Shown: positions 51,801 to 60,623, numbered from the stretch's first letter. The stretch: 64,000 nucleotides of DNA from Chthoniobacteraceae bacterium (GCA_947476045.1 CANJNZ010000004.1:42491-106490); one strand, 5' to 3'. Made by a program: numbers and translations. The notes: generated by a model from the sequence alone, not told the origin.

Positions 51801-54525
51801 GGAATCGCACACAGGCCGCTATCTCCGTGCGATGTTGAGCGGAGGTTCACGTCCGAGCGAACGGGCAATGGATTTTTCGGACGAACCAACCGCCATCGTC
51901 GCCGAAGACTCTCCCGCGATTTTCCAGCATCCGTCGTCCAGCATCGGCATTCACGGCGCGCGTGAGCACAATTTAAAAAACATCTCTCTCGCCATCCCGC
52001 GCGATCAACTCGTGGTCATCACGGGCCTGAGCGGATCGGGGAAGAGCACGCTCGCCTTCGATCTGCTCTTCGCCGAAGGACAGCGGCGTTTCCTTGATGT
52101 CATGTCGCCATACGCGCGGCAGTTCGTGGAGCAGCTTGAAAAACCCGATGTAGATCGCATCACGGGACTGCCGCCGAGCGTGGCCATCGAGCAGCGCGTC
52201 ACTCGCGGTGGCGGAAAAAGCACCGTCGCCACAGTCACCGAGGTCTATCACTTTTTGCGTCTGCTTTTTTCCAAACTCGGCGTGCAGCACTGCCCCGATT
52301 GCGGCTGTGCAGTCGAGCGCCAGACGGCGGCGTCTGTCACGCGACGTGTCGAGGCGATGGTGAAACGCGGGCGCGTGAAAGTTTTCGCCACACTCATCAA
52401 AGCACGGAAAGGTTTTCACACTGACGTTGCGAAGTGGGCGAAGCGTCAGGGCTTCGACACGCTGCTGGTGGATGGACGGCTCGTGAAGGTCGCCGATTTT
52501 GAAAAGCTGGAGCGTTTCCGCGAGCACACGATCGAGGTGCTCGTTGGAGAACACACGACGGCGGGAGCAAAGGGCAAGCAGCGGCAAGGCATCGAGGAGT
52601 TGGTGAAGAGCGCGCTTACCATCGGACGCGGCACGATCCGCGCAGTGGATGCGAAGGGAAAAGGGACAATCCTCAGCACCGAGCACGCGTGCCCGGACTG
52701 CGGGCAGTCGTTTGAGGAACTCGACCCGCGTCTCTTTTCCTACAACTCGCCACATGGCTGGTGCCCCGAATGCCGTGGCTTTGGCGAAGTGTGGAAGCAA
52801 CGCGTCAACCCGCGTCTGGATACCGCACTCGAACAGGAACTCGATCTTGAACGCCAGAGCGAATCGCTCGACGAGGGAGAAGCCGCACCGTGTCCGTCGT
52901 GTTCTGGCACGCGACTCAACGCGCAGGCCCGCGCCGTGCATTTGAAGGGAAAGACCATCGCGGAGTTCACCACGCTCGCTGTTCGTGAAGCCCTAGCACT
53001 TTCCGCTTCGCTAAAATTCGGCCCGCAGGAAAAAGCCATCGCACAGGACATCGTGCCGGAAATTGCACAGCGGCTCACCTTCATGGGCAAAGTCGGCCTC
53101 GGCTACCTTTCACTCGACCGCAGCGCCAAGACACTCAGCGGCGGCGAGAGCCAGCGCATCCGCCTCGCCGCGCAACTCGGCAGCAATTTGCGCGGCGTCC
53201 TCTACGTGCTCGACGAACCCACCATCGGCCTCCACGCGCGCGACAACGATGCGCTGCTCGACACACTCACCGCACTCCGCGCGAAGGGAAACTCGCTCGT
53301 CGTCGTCGAGCACGATGAGGAAACAATGCGCCGCGCCGACACCATCATTGACCTCGGCCCCCGCGCCGGAACGCTCGGCGGCGAAGTCGTCGCCATCGGC
53401 CCGCTCGCCGACATCACGGCAAACAAACGCAGCCTCACCGGCGAATATTTTCGCCACCCGCTCAAGCACCCGACACGCGGCGAACGGCGCACATTGCAAA
53501 ATGTGAAGTGGCTCGAAGTGCGTGGCGCTCGTGCAAACAACCTGAAAAACGTGACGGTGCGCTTCCCCATCGGACGGCTCAGCGTGCTCAGCGGCATCAG
53601 CGGCAGCGGAAAAAGCACGCTCATGCGCGGCGTGCTCAAGCCCGCAGTCGAGGCGGCGCTGAAAAATAAAACCACCAAGGGCGTAAAGCTGCTGGGCGCG
53701 GAGTTCATCGAGGCCGTGCATGAAGTGGATCAATCACCCATCGGCAAAACATCGCGCTCCACGCCCGCCACGTATCTCGGCGTCTTCGACGAAATCCGCG
53801 CGCTCTTTGCACAGCTTCCGCTCTCACGGATGCGCGGATTCACCGCGTCGCGCTTTTCCTTCAACACCGAGGGCGGACGCTGCGAAACGTGCGGCGGTCA
53901 GGGCGTCATCCGCACCGAGATGGCCTTCCTGCCGACCAGCTACCACCCTTGTCTCGATTGCCACGGCCAGCGCTTCAACCCCGCCACGCTCGAAGTCCTC
54001 TACAACGAAAAGAGCATCGGCGATGTGATGCAGATGTCGCTCGCGGAAGCGGCGGACTTTTTCAAAGCCGCGCCAAAAATTCAGCGCCCGCTCGCACTGC
54101 TTTGCGATACCGGACTCGGCTACCTCCGCCTCGGCCAGCCCAGCCCCACGCTCAGCGGAGGCGAGGCACAGCGGCTGAAACTCGTCACCGAACTCGTGCA
54201 GGGCGTTGCCCGCGATGCGAACTCCCGCCTTCGCCGCCAGCGCGAGCCAAAGAGCACGCTCTATCTTTTGGAGGAACCCACCATCGGCCTGCACATGGCC
54301 GACGTCGCCGAACTTCTCAAAGTCCTCCACCGCCTCGTGGACGAAGGCGCGACCGTCATCGTCATCGAGCACAACCTCTCGCTCATCGCCGACGCCGACT
54401 ACCTCGTGGACATCGGCCCCGAAGCCGGAGCCGCCGGCGGCGAAGTCGTCGCCCACGGCACCCCCGAAGAAGTCGCCCGCAACAAACAAAGCCGCACCGC
54501 ACCGTTCTTGCGCGAGGTTCTTTAG
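48826..54525 (+). CDS. uvrA: Double-length excinuclease ABC subunit A
   Basis: 1,899 residues, twice the usual 940. Two complete UvrA units are fused, giving four ABC ATPase modules. Walker A motifs are GPSGSGKSS (about 44), GVSGSGKST (about 700), GLSGSGKST (about 1065) and GISGSGKST (about 1590). Signatures LSGGETARV, LSGGESQRL, LSGGESQRI and LSGGEAQRL follow each in turn. CxxC zinc modules occur in both halves (CPEC, CPTC, CERCGG; CPDC, CPECRG, CETCGG). It recognises DNA damage in nucleotide excision repair. ATG 48826 is preferred over the TTG two codons earlier. A 130-bp repeat insertion adds a linker near residue 600. Confidence 0.95.
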   Translation: MPKKRPALTITPALGCIQILGARQNNLKGFDLDLPLGKLIVVTGPSGSGKSSLAFDTVYAEGQRRYVETFSPYTRQFLDRMDKPRVDEIRGIPPAIAIEQTNNVKSTRSTVGTMTEINDYMKLLFPRLAVANCPECQREIRPETARSIVEQVMHCGGPTKARTFSEGDAVLVTFGVPAPAGTKPSDFFDFLKQQGYLRVWMDGVIVRTDEPQKVKRLPAVVQVIQDRVTIAAEARARMTEAVENALRLGSGKVQIINPETKAVHPHSTGWHCAHCDLDITPPSPGLFSFNHPQGACPTCRGFGRTITIDLNRAIPDRSLSIAQVCVKPFGGESGADCQRDLLRACTAKEVNTRVPFDDLPHADQQWVLHGEDWNRTNKRSGEDLWNAGLWYGVVGYFRWLESKAYKMHVRVLLSRYRNYTECHDCGGGRYRKETLNFRCAGKTLPELQAMPIGELHATISNLPSDIRKDSTTEMLVGEVRARLGYLLSVGLGYLSLDRATKTLSGGETARVNLTTCLGASLVNTLFVLDEPSVGLHPRDTGRLIRVMKSLRDKGNTLLVVEHDESVMRSADHIVELGPGRGEKGGSLVFSGEMSALLNHCKLQIADRGLKIGASAGGARGASKRGQARSNTQSAICNFQSAITTSLTGSYLTGEKSIPIPTTRRTPKTWLRIEGAGEHNLRNLTVRLPLGVFACVTGVSGSGKSTLVHRVLYENLLHAHGIASENTPGRVKKLTGAEQVGQVILVDQSPLARTPKSTPALYLGVFDRVRELFACTEHALREGLTASAFSFNGGTGRCERCGGSGFEKVEMQFLSDVFIRCPECEGRRYQPHILKVTLAGKNIHEVLELTVTEAVVYFEKLGAKRVLEPLRVLEEVGLGYLRLGQPLNMLSGGESQRLKLVERLVAGSGTNEKGRPNLLILDEPTTGLHFDDIALLLRVFERLVAQGNSLLVIEHNLDVIKCADYIVDLGPEAGADGGQLVAEGTPEQVATIEESHTGRYLRAMLSGGSRPSERAMDFSDEPTAIVAEDSPAIFQHPSSSIGIHGAREHNLKNISLAIPRDQLVVITGLSGSGKSTLAFDLLFAEGQRRFLDVMSPYARQFVEQLEKPDVDRITGLPPSVAIEQRVTRGGGKSTVATVTEVYHFLRLLFSKLGVQHCPDCGCAVERQTAASVTRRVEAMVKRGRVKVFATLIKARKGFHTDVAKWAKRQGFDTLLVDGRLVKVADFEKLERFREHTIEVLVGEHTTAGAKGKQRQGIEELVKSALTIGRGTIRAVDAKGKGTILSTEHACPDCGQSFEELDPRLFSYNSPHGWCPECRGFGEVWKQRVNPRLDTALEQELDLERQSESLDEGEAAPCPSCSGTRLNAQARAVHLKGKTIAEFTTLAVREALALSASLKFGPQEKAIAQDIVPEIAQRLTFMGKVGLGYLSLDRSAKTLSGGESQRIRLAAQLGSNLRGVLYVLDEPTIGLHARDNDALLDTLTALRAKGNSLVVVEHDEETMRRADTIIDLGPRAGTLGGEVVAIGPLADITANKRSLTGEYFRHPLKHPTRGERRTLQNVKWLEVRGARANNLKNVTVRFPIGRLSVLSGISGSGKSTLMRGVLKPAVEAALKNKTTKGVKLLGAEFIEAVHEVDQSPIGKTSRSTPATYLGVFDEIRALFAQLPLSRMRGFTASRFSFNTEGGRCETCGGQGVIRTEMAFLPTSYHPCLDCHGQRFNPATLEVLYNEKSIGDVMQMSLAEAADFFKAAPKIQRPLALLCDTGLGYLRLGQPSPTLSGGEAQRLKLVTELVQGVARDANSRLRRQREPKSTLYLLEEPTIGLHMADVAELLKVLHRLVDEGATVIVIEHNLSLIADADYLVDIGPEAGAAGGEVVAHGTPEEVARNKQSRTAPFLREVL
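50622..50751. repeat. In-frame intergenic-type repeat insertion in uvrA
   Basis: A stretch with short AT-rich units (TTGCAGATCGCAGATCGCGG and, inverted, CAATCTGCAATTTTCAATCT) sits inside uvrA and encodes the linker peptide containing SNTQSAICNFQSAI. The left block (about 50622-50661) is roughly the reverse complement of the right (about 50718-50751). The reading frame stays open across it. Confidence 0.75.
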
Positions 54526-54665
54526 CGGTGACTTAAAACCAATCTGATCAAATGCCGCACGTGTTTCGCATTGAGCGCAGCTGTCCCAAATAGGGTTCTA
54601 TTGAGAGGGACGCTTCCGTGTGATTCTACGCTGGACTGTTGCGCTTCCTGTGAACCAACTCAGCC

Positions 54666-56342
54666 ATGCGTTACCTCGCTCTTCTCCTGCTTCTCACCAC
54701 CAGCGCGCTCGCGGCACCCAAGCCAAACATTGTCGTCATCCTCGCCGATGATGTGGGGTATTCGGACATCGGTTGTTTTGGATCGGAAATCCCGACGCCT
54801 AATCTCGATCAGCTTGCGGCGGGCGGGCTGCGTTTTACCCAGTTTTACAACACTGCGCGCTGCTGCCCGACGCGGGCTTCGCTGCTCACGGGACTTTATC
54901 CGCATCAGGCGGGCATCGGGCACATGGTGGAGGATAGCGGACGCGAGGGCTATCGGGGGGAATTGAACGCGCACTGCGTGACAATCGCCGAGGCGCTGAA
55001 GCCGGCGGGCTACGGCACTTACGCGGTGGGGAAATGGCACGTCGCACGCAACGTCCGCGACGATGGCGACACGCATGACTGGCCGAGACAGCGCGGCTTC
55101 GACCGCTACTACGGCACGCTCACCGGCGCGGGGAACTATTTCGATCCCGGCACGCTGACGCGCGACAACAAGAACATTTCTGCGTTTGCCGATCCCGAAT
55201 ACCAGCCCGCGCACTATTACTACACCGATGCAGTTACCGACCACGCGGTGCGTTTTGCTGCGGAGCACAAGCGCGACCACGCGGGCGAGCCGCTTTTTCT
55301 GTATGTGGCCTACACTGCCGCACACTGGCCGCTCCACGCGCCGGAGGAGGACATCGCGAAATTCAAAGGCAAATACGATGCGGGCTACAAAGCGGTGCGT
55401 GCGGCGCGCCTGGCGAAGCAGAAGGCGCTGGGTATCACCGATGCGAAGTGGGATGTTTCGCAGAGGGCGGGGGATTGGGAGAAAGTCGCGCACAAGGACT
55501 GGGAAGCGCGCTGCATGGAGGTGTATGCGGCGCAGTTGGCACGGATGGATGCGGGCATCGGGCGCATCGTGGCGCAGTTGAAAAAGGACGGGCAGCTCGA
55601 CAACACGCTCATCTTTTTTCTCCAGGACAACGGTGCGTGCGCGGAGGCAATGGGTCGCGACGGAAAGGATGTGCGTGCGGACAAGCCCACGCTGCCGCCG
55701 CTCGCTGCGGACTTTATCTTTCGCGATGTGCGGCCAAAGCGCACGCGCGACGGTTGGCCGGTGCTCGGCGGTCCGGGCGTGATGCCGGGGTCGGCAGATA
55801 CTTTCATCAGCTACGGCAAGGCTTGGGCGAACGTGAGCAACACACCCTTCCGCGAATACAAACACTGGGTTCACGAGGGCGGCATCAGCACGCCGCTCAT
55901 CGCGCACTGGCCCGCAGCCATTAAGGCGAAGGGCGCGCTGAACAGCCAGCCCGGCCATCTTATTGACATCATGGCGACGTGCCTCGACGTGAGCGGCGCG
56001 AAGTTTCCCGCCGAGCGCGGAGGTGAAAAAATCACACCGCCCGAGGGAGTGAGCCTCGTGCCGGCCTTCAGTGAAAAACCCATCCAGCGCACGCAGCCGC
56101 TCTTTTGGGAACACGAAGGCAACCGTGCCCTCCGTGAAGGTTCATGGAAGCTGGTGGCCAAGGGCGCGGCGGGCGCATGGGAGCTTTACGACATGAGCAG
56201 CGACCGCACCGAGATGCACGACATGGCCAGCGCCGAGCCGGAAAAAGTGAAGGACCTTTCCGCGAAATGGGAGACGTTCGCGCGAAGAACAAATGTGCTG
56301 CCGTGGATCTGGAAGCCGCAGTATGGCGGAGATGGGAAGTAG
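54666..56342 (+). CDS. Secreted sulfatase (formylglycine-dependent)
   Basis: 558 residues with a signal peptide (MRYLALLLLLTTSALAA). The active-site signature is Cys66-Cys67-Pro-Thr-Arg70, in which Cys66 would be converted to formylglycine. ILADDVGYSD supplies the metal-binding Asp pair, YAVGKWHVA the Lys/His and DNG in FLQDNGACAE the later ligands. The C-terminal domain (about 445-558) ends with the family's ELYDMSSDRTEMHD pattern. The substrate is probably a sulfated glycan in the periplasm. No modifying enzyme or transporter is next to it. Confidence 0.9.
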   Translation: MRYLALLLLLTTSALAAPKPNIVVILADDVGYSDIGCFGSEIPTPNLDQLAAGGLRFTQFYNTARCCPTRASLLTGLYPHQAGIGHMVEDSGREGYRGELNAHCVTIAEALKPAGYGTYAVGKWHVARNVRDDGDTHDWPRQRGFDRYYGTLTGAGNYFDPGTLTRDNKNISAFADPEYQPAHYYYTDAVTDHAVRFAAEHKRDHAGEPLFLYVAYTAAHWPLHAPEEDIAKFKGKYDAGYKAVRAARLAKQKALGITDAKWDVSQRAGDWEKVAHKDWEARCMEVYAAQLARMDAGIGRIVAQLKKDGQLDNTLIFFLQDNGACAEAMGRDGKDVRADKPTLPPLAADFIFRDVRPKRTRDGWPVLGGPGVMPGSADTFISYGKAWANVSNTPFREYKHWVHEGGISTPLIAHWPAAIKAKGALNSQPGHLIDIMATCLDVSGAKFPAERGGEKITPPEGVSLVPAFSEKPIQRTQPLFWEHEGNRALREGSWKLVAKGAAGAWELYDMSSDRTEMHDMASAEPEKVKDLSAKWETFARRTNVLPWIWKPQYGGDGK

Positions 56343-56363
56343 AGGGGGCGCTGCGGCGTGCGG

Positions 56364-56543
56364 CTAAAACTCTGCGCAGTTGAAAATGATCCGGTAGCGG
56401 CAGCGTTCGCTGCGGCAGACGACTTTGCACTTTTCCGAAATGAGCTTCGCGCCGCAGACAGGGCAGACGTTGTCTGGAAATTCCTCTGCTTCAGCCGATA
56501 TGTCCTGAGGTGGCGATTCTGGCGTGGGTTCAGGAGTTTCCAT
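56364..56543 (-). CDS. Small zinc-ribbon-like protein overlapping hicA
   Basis: 59 residues. After an acidic, Pro-rich N-terminus (METPEPTPESPPQD) come CPVCGAKL, CKVVC and CRYRIIFNC, with seven Cys in 30 residues. This suggests a zinc ribbon. Its ATG shares one base with the hicA stop (TGATG), so it is likely co-translated with the HicBA module. I do not recognise a family. Confidence 0.6.
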   Translation of the reverse strand: METPEPTPESPPQDISAEAEEFPDNVCPVCGAKLISEKCKVVCRSERCRYRIIFNCAEF

Positions 56544-56737
56544 CAGGCACCTTTCGTTACTTCAACACCGAGCCGGCGACAGATACTTCGTGCGAGGTGT
56601 TTCTTGATTTCCTGATGTCGCGGGATTGCTTCACGAACACCGTTGGCGGGATTTGTGTAGATGGAATGGCTTCCACCCTCGCGGAGCAACTGGCAGCCGC
56701 TGGCTTGCAAATGGCGGATCAGTTCGCGCTGTTTCAC
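56543..56737 (-). CDS. hicA: HicA-type mRNA interferase toxin
   Basis: 64 residues from a GTG (VKQRELIRHLQASGCQLLRE). The catalytic His lies in GGSHSIYTNPAN, and AIPRHQEIKKHLARSICRRL completes the dsRBD-like fold. The GTG overlaps the hicB stop by 4 bases. A longer reading upstream is rejected because it overlaps hicB entirely. Confidence 0.85.
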   Translation of the reverse strand: MKQRELIRHLQASGCQLLREGGSHSIYTNPANGVREAIPRHQEIKKHLARSICRRLGVEVTKGA

Positions 56738-56952
56738 GCGACGGAGAGAATGGTCTTCACGGCGGCGGGGTCGTCTCGCAGTGCTTCCTCTTCGTTGATT
56801 TCGAGAATCAGCTTCACCGCGTCGGCGAGATCCCGCAGACATTCCTCCTCGGTCTCGCCTTGTCCATTGGCTCCGGGAACTTCGATGCAAGTGCCCCAAA
56901 ATCCTCCTTCGTCCGATTCTCCACGATGCAGTATGGCGGTAAGATTTCGCAT
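56734..56952 (-). CDS. hicB: HicB-type antitoxin
   Basis: 72 residues. The partial RNase H-like fold is seen in LTAILHRGESDEGGFWGTCI, EVPGANGQGETEEECLRDLA and a closing acidic helix. No C-terminal DNA-binding domain follows, so this is the short HicB form. hicB precedes hicA, the less common but known order. Confidence 0.85.
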   Translation of the reverse strand: MRNLTAILHRGESDEGGFWGTCIEVPGANGQGETEEECLRDLADAVKLILEINEEEALRDDPAAVKTILSVA

Positions 56953-57015
56953 GGCAGGAAGCTTAGCCCGTAACTCCGAAACAGCAATCCCAAGCTGCTG
57001 CGCGTATCCGTCGCA

Positions 57016-58137
57016 TCACACGTTGAAGCGGAACTCTACGACGTCGCCGTCTTTCATCACGTATTCCTTGCCTTCGATGCGGAGTTTGCCGGTCTCGCGG
57101 CCTTTGCCCATCGTGCCTAGCGCGACGAGGTCGTCGTAGTGGATGACTTCCGCTGCGATGAAGCCGCGCTCGAAATCGGTGTGGATGACTCCGGCGGCGG
57201 CGGGCGCTTTGTCGCCTGCGCGGATGGTCCAGGCGCGCGTCTCCTGCTCGCCGGTGGTGAGGTAGGTGCGCAGGCCGAGCAGGTGATACACGGCGCGGAT
57301 GAGTTCGCTGACGCCGCTGGATTTTGCGCCGATGCCCTTGAGATATTCGGCGGCTTCGGCGTCGCTGAGTTCACTGAGTTCGCTCTCGATTTGCGCGGAA
57401 ATGACGATGGCTTCCGTGCCGAAATGCGCCGCTGCGTAGGCGCGCACGGCTTCGACGAATGGCTTTGCCACGCAGTCCTTGCCCTCCGCCAGTGCGCCGA
57501 GATCAGCCTCGGCGACGTTGCACGCGAAGATGGTGGGTTTTCCCGAGAGGAGGAAAAATTCCTTCATCAGTTTTTTCTCATCGTCGGAAAGGTCGAGCGT
57601 CGTCGCGGGTTTTCCGGCGTTCAAATGCGGCATCAGCTTTTCGCACAGCGCGACTTCGGCCTTGGCGAGTTTGTCGCCGCTACGTGCGCTCTTTGACTGG
57701 CGATCCTTCCTTTTCTCCACCGCAGCGAGATCAGCGAGAATCAACTCGGTATTGATGACCTCGATGTCGCGCACGGGGTCCACGGTGCCGGAGACGTGGT
57801 GGATGTCCGCATCCTCAAAGCAGCGGACGACCTGCACGATGGCGTTCACCTCGCGGATGGCACCGAGGAACTGATTACCCAGACCTTCGCCGGAAGCCGC
57901 GCCTTTCACGAGGCCCGCGATGTCCACGAATTCAATCGCGGCGGGCACGAGCTTTTTGCTGCCGCTGATTTTGCTAAGCACTTCGAGCCGTGGATCGGGC
58001 ACGGTGACGACGCCGACGTTCGGATCGATCGTGCAGAACGGATAGTTCGCCGCCTGCGCCTTGCGGGTGCGTGTGACGGCGTTGAAGAGTGTGGATTTGC
58101 CGACGTTTGGAAGACCGACGATACCTGCGCTGAGCAT
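57016..58137 (-). CDS. ychF: Ribosome-binding GTPase/ATPase YchF
   Basis: 373 residues from [20 protein letters not shown]. The nucleotide loop is [43 protein letters not shown] and the C-terminal TGS domain (about 290-373) with [14 protein letters not shown] and [13 protein letters not shown] are family hallmarks. It favours ATP in vivo and associates with ribosomes. The start at 58209 adds 24 residues of no similarity. Confidence 0.93.
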   Translation of the reverse strand: MLSAGIVGLPNVGKSTLFNAVTRTRKAQAANYPFCTIDPNVGVVTVPDPRLEVLSKISGSKKLVPAAIEFVDIAGLVKGAASGEGLGNQFLGAIREVNAIVQVVRCFEDADIHHVSGTVDPVRDIEVINTELILADLAAVEKRKDRQSKSARSGDKLAKAEVALCEKLMPHLNAGKPATTLDLSDDEKKLMKEFFLLSGKPTIFACNVAEADLGALAEGKDCVAKPFVEAVRAYAAAHFGTEAIVISAQIESELSELSDAEAAEYLKGIGAKSSGVSELIRAVYHLLGLRTYLTTGEQETRAWTIRAGDKAPAAAGVIHTDFERGFIAAEVIHYDDLVALGTMGKGRETGKLRIEGKEYVMKDGDVVEFRFNV

Positions 58138-58583
58138 AAATTTGGAAAAGGGGGCGCAATTCAGCGGAAGCGAAGCACGCTGGCAAGGGCGGTCTTTGCT
58201 AATCCACAAAGAAGTGACAGATGTGCCAGAAGTCAGGGAGGTAAAAAGGGCTCTTTTTAGCCGTCACTAAGAAGGTCGCAGGTCTTTCAATTTTGAGAAT
58301 ACAAGCGAAGCCGGGTGAATGCCGTCGTAGGTTTTTAGAATGGGCGAAGGTGGTTATTCCAAAAAATATAAAAACTATAAAATATTTTACGAAAATGACT
58401 CAGGGTGTAAAAGTGTGATTAAAAAATGCGCAAGTAAAACAAAACAAGCAACAAACGAATGATATAATAGGAAATAGTATCGGGATTCCGAGCATCGGAA
58501 TACCATAAATACTATAGAAACAGACATGGTTGGCACGGTTTTGGCTAAAACTAAATACAGAAATTATAGCCCATATAGCAAAT
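58138..58583. other. AT-rich non-coding stretch with a small inverted repeat
   Basis: These 446 bases hold no supported gene and contain long A/T runs between 58350 and 58480, unlike the rest of the window. ATTCCGA-GCA-TCGGAAT (58485-58501) is a perfect 7-bp inverted repeat that could be an operator or hairpin for the gene at 58584. Confidence 0.6.
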
Positions 58584-58890
58584 ATGAAAATCGCTCTAAC
58601 CATCATCGCCCTCCTCTCAGTCAAAATCGCGGCCTTTGCCGGAGTGGATCTCGGGTCACCTTCTTCTTACACACCTTACGAACGCTACATGGCTCCGGTT
58701 CGCAACGTGATGAACACGCTCGGCAACAGTGAGAAGCCCAGCATGGAACAGGTCAAGGCGCTCATGCATCAGGGGCGTTCCTTCCGCTACCATATGGCGA
58801 ACCCCTACACCCCCGCTGCGCCGGAAGAAACAGCCCGTCAGCGTCAGGGCGATTGCAAGGACAAGGCTCTGTGGCTCTGCGACCAACTTA
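58584..58890 (+). pseudogene. Transglutaminase-like secreted protein, truncated by IS insertion
   Basis: 102 codons from MKIALTIIALLSVKIAAFA, a signal peptide. The mature part ends with QRQGDCKDKALWLCDQL, the nucleophile Cys motif (GDCKDKA) of bacterial transglutaminase-like peptidases. The IS element begins at this point. The His and Asp of the triad should follow but no continuation is found on the far side, where only 38 bases separate the element from tRNA-Glu. The original 3' end seems to be deleted. Confidence 0.7.
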
Positions 58891-59889
58891 GAGCATATTG
58901 AAATAAACTGTAGCCGTTTTCTGGTGGGAGTGCTACAAGGAGGGATGAAAACGACATCCATGGATTTGCGGACCCGGATAGTGGCCACCTACGACGAGGG
59001 CAGGAGCACGCGGGAGGAGGTGGCGCGGCGCTACCGGGTCTCGCTGGGCATGGTCAAGAAGCTGCTGGCGCAGCGTCGGGCCATAGGGGACATCGCCCCG
59101 CAGCACCACCGCTCCGGGGCAAAGCCGAAGATTCAGGCCGCCCACCGCAGCCGGATGCGCGAACTGCTCGCCCGCAAGCCCGACCTGACGCTGGGCGAAC
59201 TGCGCGAGGCTGTGGAGTTGGACTGCACCCTGCCCGCCATCCACTACGTGCTCGCGGACATGGGGCTTTCATATAAAAAAAGACACTGCGCGCCAGCGAG
59301 CAGGGGCGTCCGGACATCGCGCGGGCGCGGCGGCGCTGGCGGCGGCAGCAGTCTGGCCTCGACCCGGCGCGGCTCGTCTTCCTCGATGAAAGCGCGGCCA
59401 AGACGAACATGACCCGGCTGCGCGGGCGCGCCCCGCGCGGCGAACGCTGCCACGCCAGCGCCCCCGCGGGCCACTGGCGCACCACCACCATGCTCGCCTC
59501 CGTGCGCCTGGACGGCAGCACCACCTGCATGGCCATCGAGGGAGCCGCCGACAGCGAAGTGTTCACCACCTACGTGGGCAAAGTCCTCCGCCCCGCACTG
59601 CGAGCTGGGGACATCGTCATCATGGACAACCTCGCCACACACAAGGTCGCCGCCGCGCTCGAACACATCACCCAAGCCGGAGCCACCGCAGTCTTTCTGC
59701 CCGCCTACTCCCCGGATCTAAACCCCATCGAAAAGATGTGGAGCAAACTCAAGGCCCTGCTCCGCGCCGCAGAACCCCGCACATGGGACGACCTCATCCC
59801 ATCCATCGCCGCCGCACTGGCCAAGGTCACCGCCAAGGATGCCCTCGGATGGTTTACCTCTTGCGGCTATAGTTTCATTTAATATGCTC
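58891..59889 (+). mobile_element. IS630-family insertion sequence
   Basis: A 999-bp element with 26-bp terminal inverted repeats matching at 22 positions (58891-58916 and 59864-59889, both starting GAGCATATT and ending TAGCCG). It is flanked by the dinucleotide TA on both sides (58889-58890 and 59890-59891), the IS630/Tc1-type target duplication. It carries one transposase made by -1 frameshift. Confidence 0.9.
58945..59882 (+). CDS. IS630-family transposase (two frames, -1 frameshift)
   Basis: The start is ATG 58945 behind a strong AAGGAGG site. Frame one (about 110 codons) is the DNA-binding part with a helix-turn-helix (REEVARRYRVSLGMVKKL). At the run of seven A followed by G (59275-59282) the protein must slip back one base. 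The catalytic domain then reads LVFLDES, DIVIMDNLATHK and YSPDLNPIEKMW, the DDE triad. Total length is about 313 residues. The stop lies inside the right terminal repeat. Both frames look intact, so the copy may be active. Confidence 0.88.
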
Positions 59890-59929
59890 TAGTTGCCGCG
59901 TGGCCAGACTGAACATGGCCAAATTGGAA

Positions 59930-60005
59930 TGGCAGCGCCTACGGGATTCGAACCCGTGTAACAGCCTTGAGAGGGCTGCGTCCTAGGCCTCTAGACGAAG
60001 GCGCC
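59930..60005 (-). tRNA. tRNA-Glu (anticodon CTC)
   Basis: A 76-base cloverleaf on the minus strand starts GGCGCCT and ends with an encoded CCA. The anticodon arm is CAGCC-CTCTCAA-GGCTG with anticodon CTC. The T arm has GGGTTCGAATCCC. The first acceptor pair is G-U. It follows the IS and the truncated transglutaminase-like gene. Confidence 0.95.
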
Positions 60006-60077
60006 ATTCACGAAAGCGCGCGGAAACTACCGGCCCGTTCCGCCACGGGCAATGGGAATTTTGGAACAATCGCCGCG

Positions 60078-60623
60078 TTAGTTCCGATCTTCCTGCTGCG
60101 GATCGATTGTCGGTTCGACACGCGTTTGATCGAGTCGGTGCAGTGCTACGCGCTGGCGCTCCGTCACTAGCGGGGCGATGCCTTTGTCGAGCGCGAGCAT
60201 CTTTTTGTAGAGCGTGTTGTAGTAGCGCTTCATGGCTTCGCGTTTGTCGAAATCCGTTTTCGCTTCGCGCGAATCTTCCCACGCAGCTTGCACAGTCGGG
60301 TCGGCTGCCGAGCGGTTGCGCGCCTCGCGGTAGCGGATGCGCAAATCCAAATCCGCCGATGTAGTCGGCGGTTTCAGCGCAGTGCGCGTGCGGATCTGTT
60401 CGGTTGGGCGTTTTGCAGGCGGCGGCACATCGTCTGGCAACACCGATGGCGCTGGCTTCAAGCGTCCTCCGGGCTGGCCTTTTGTTGGATCAGGCGTTTC
60501 GTCGGGCGCTGGCAACGCTGGCAAATCGGTCGCTGGTGTTTCCGGCGCGGGTTTTTCCTCGGGCTTTGCGTCTTGCGCAAAAGCGGGGAGGGCGAGGAGG
60601 AGCGAAAATAGAAGCGTTTTCAT
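60078..60623 (-). CDS. Secreted proline-rich protein of unknown function
   Basis: 181 residues with a signal peptide (MKTLLFSLLLALPAFA). A long Pro/Ala/Glu-rich disordered region follows (about 18-85). The folded C-terminal part (about 90-165) is helical and charged, with DLRIRYREARNRSAADPTVQ and REAMKRYYNTLYKKMLALDK. No enzyme motif is seen. Confidence 0.65.
   Translation of the reverse strand: MKTLLFSLLLALPAFAQDAKPEEKPAPETPATDLPALPAPDETPDPTKGQPGGRLKPAPSVLPDDVPPPAKRPTEQIRTRTALKPPTTSADLDLRIRYREARNRSAADPTVQAAWEDSREAKTDFDKREAMKRYYNTLYKKMLALDKGIAPLVTERQRVALHRLDQTRVEPTIDPQQEDRN

Noticed and set aside
54660..56114. Minus-strand open frame of 484 codons opposite the sulfatase
   Set aside because: The sulfatase signature and signal peptide lie on the plus strand. 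The antisense reading has no features.
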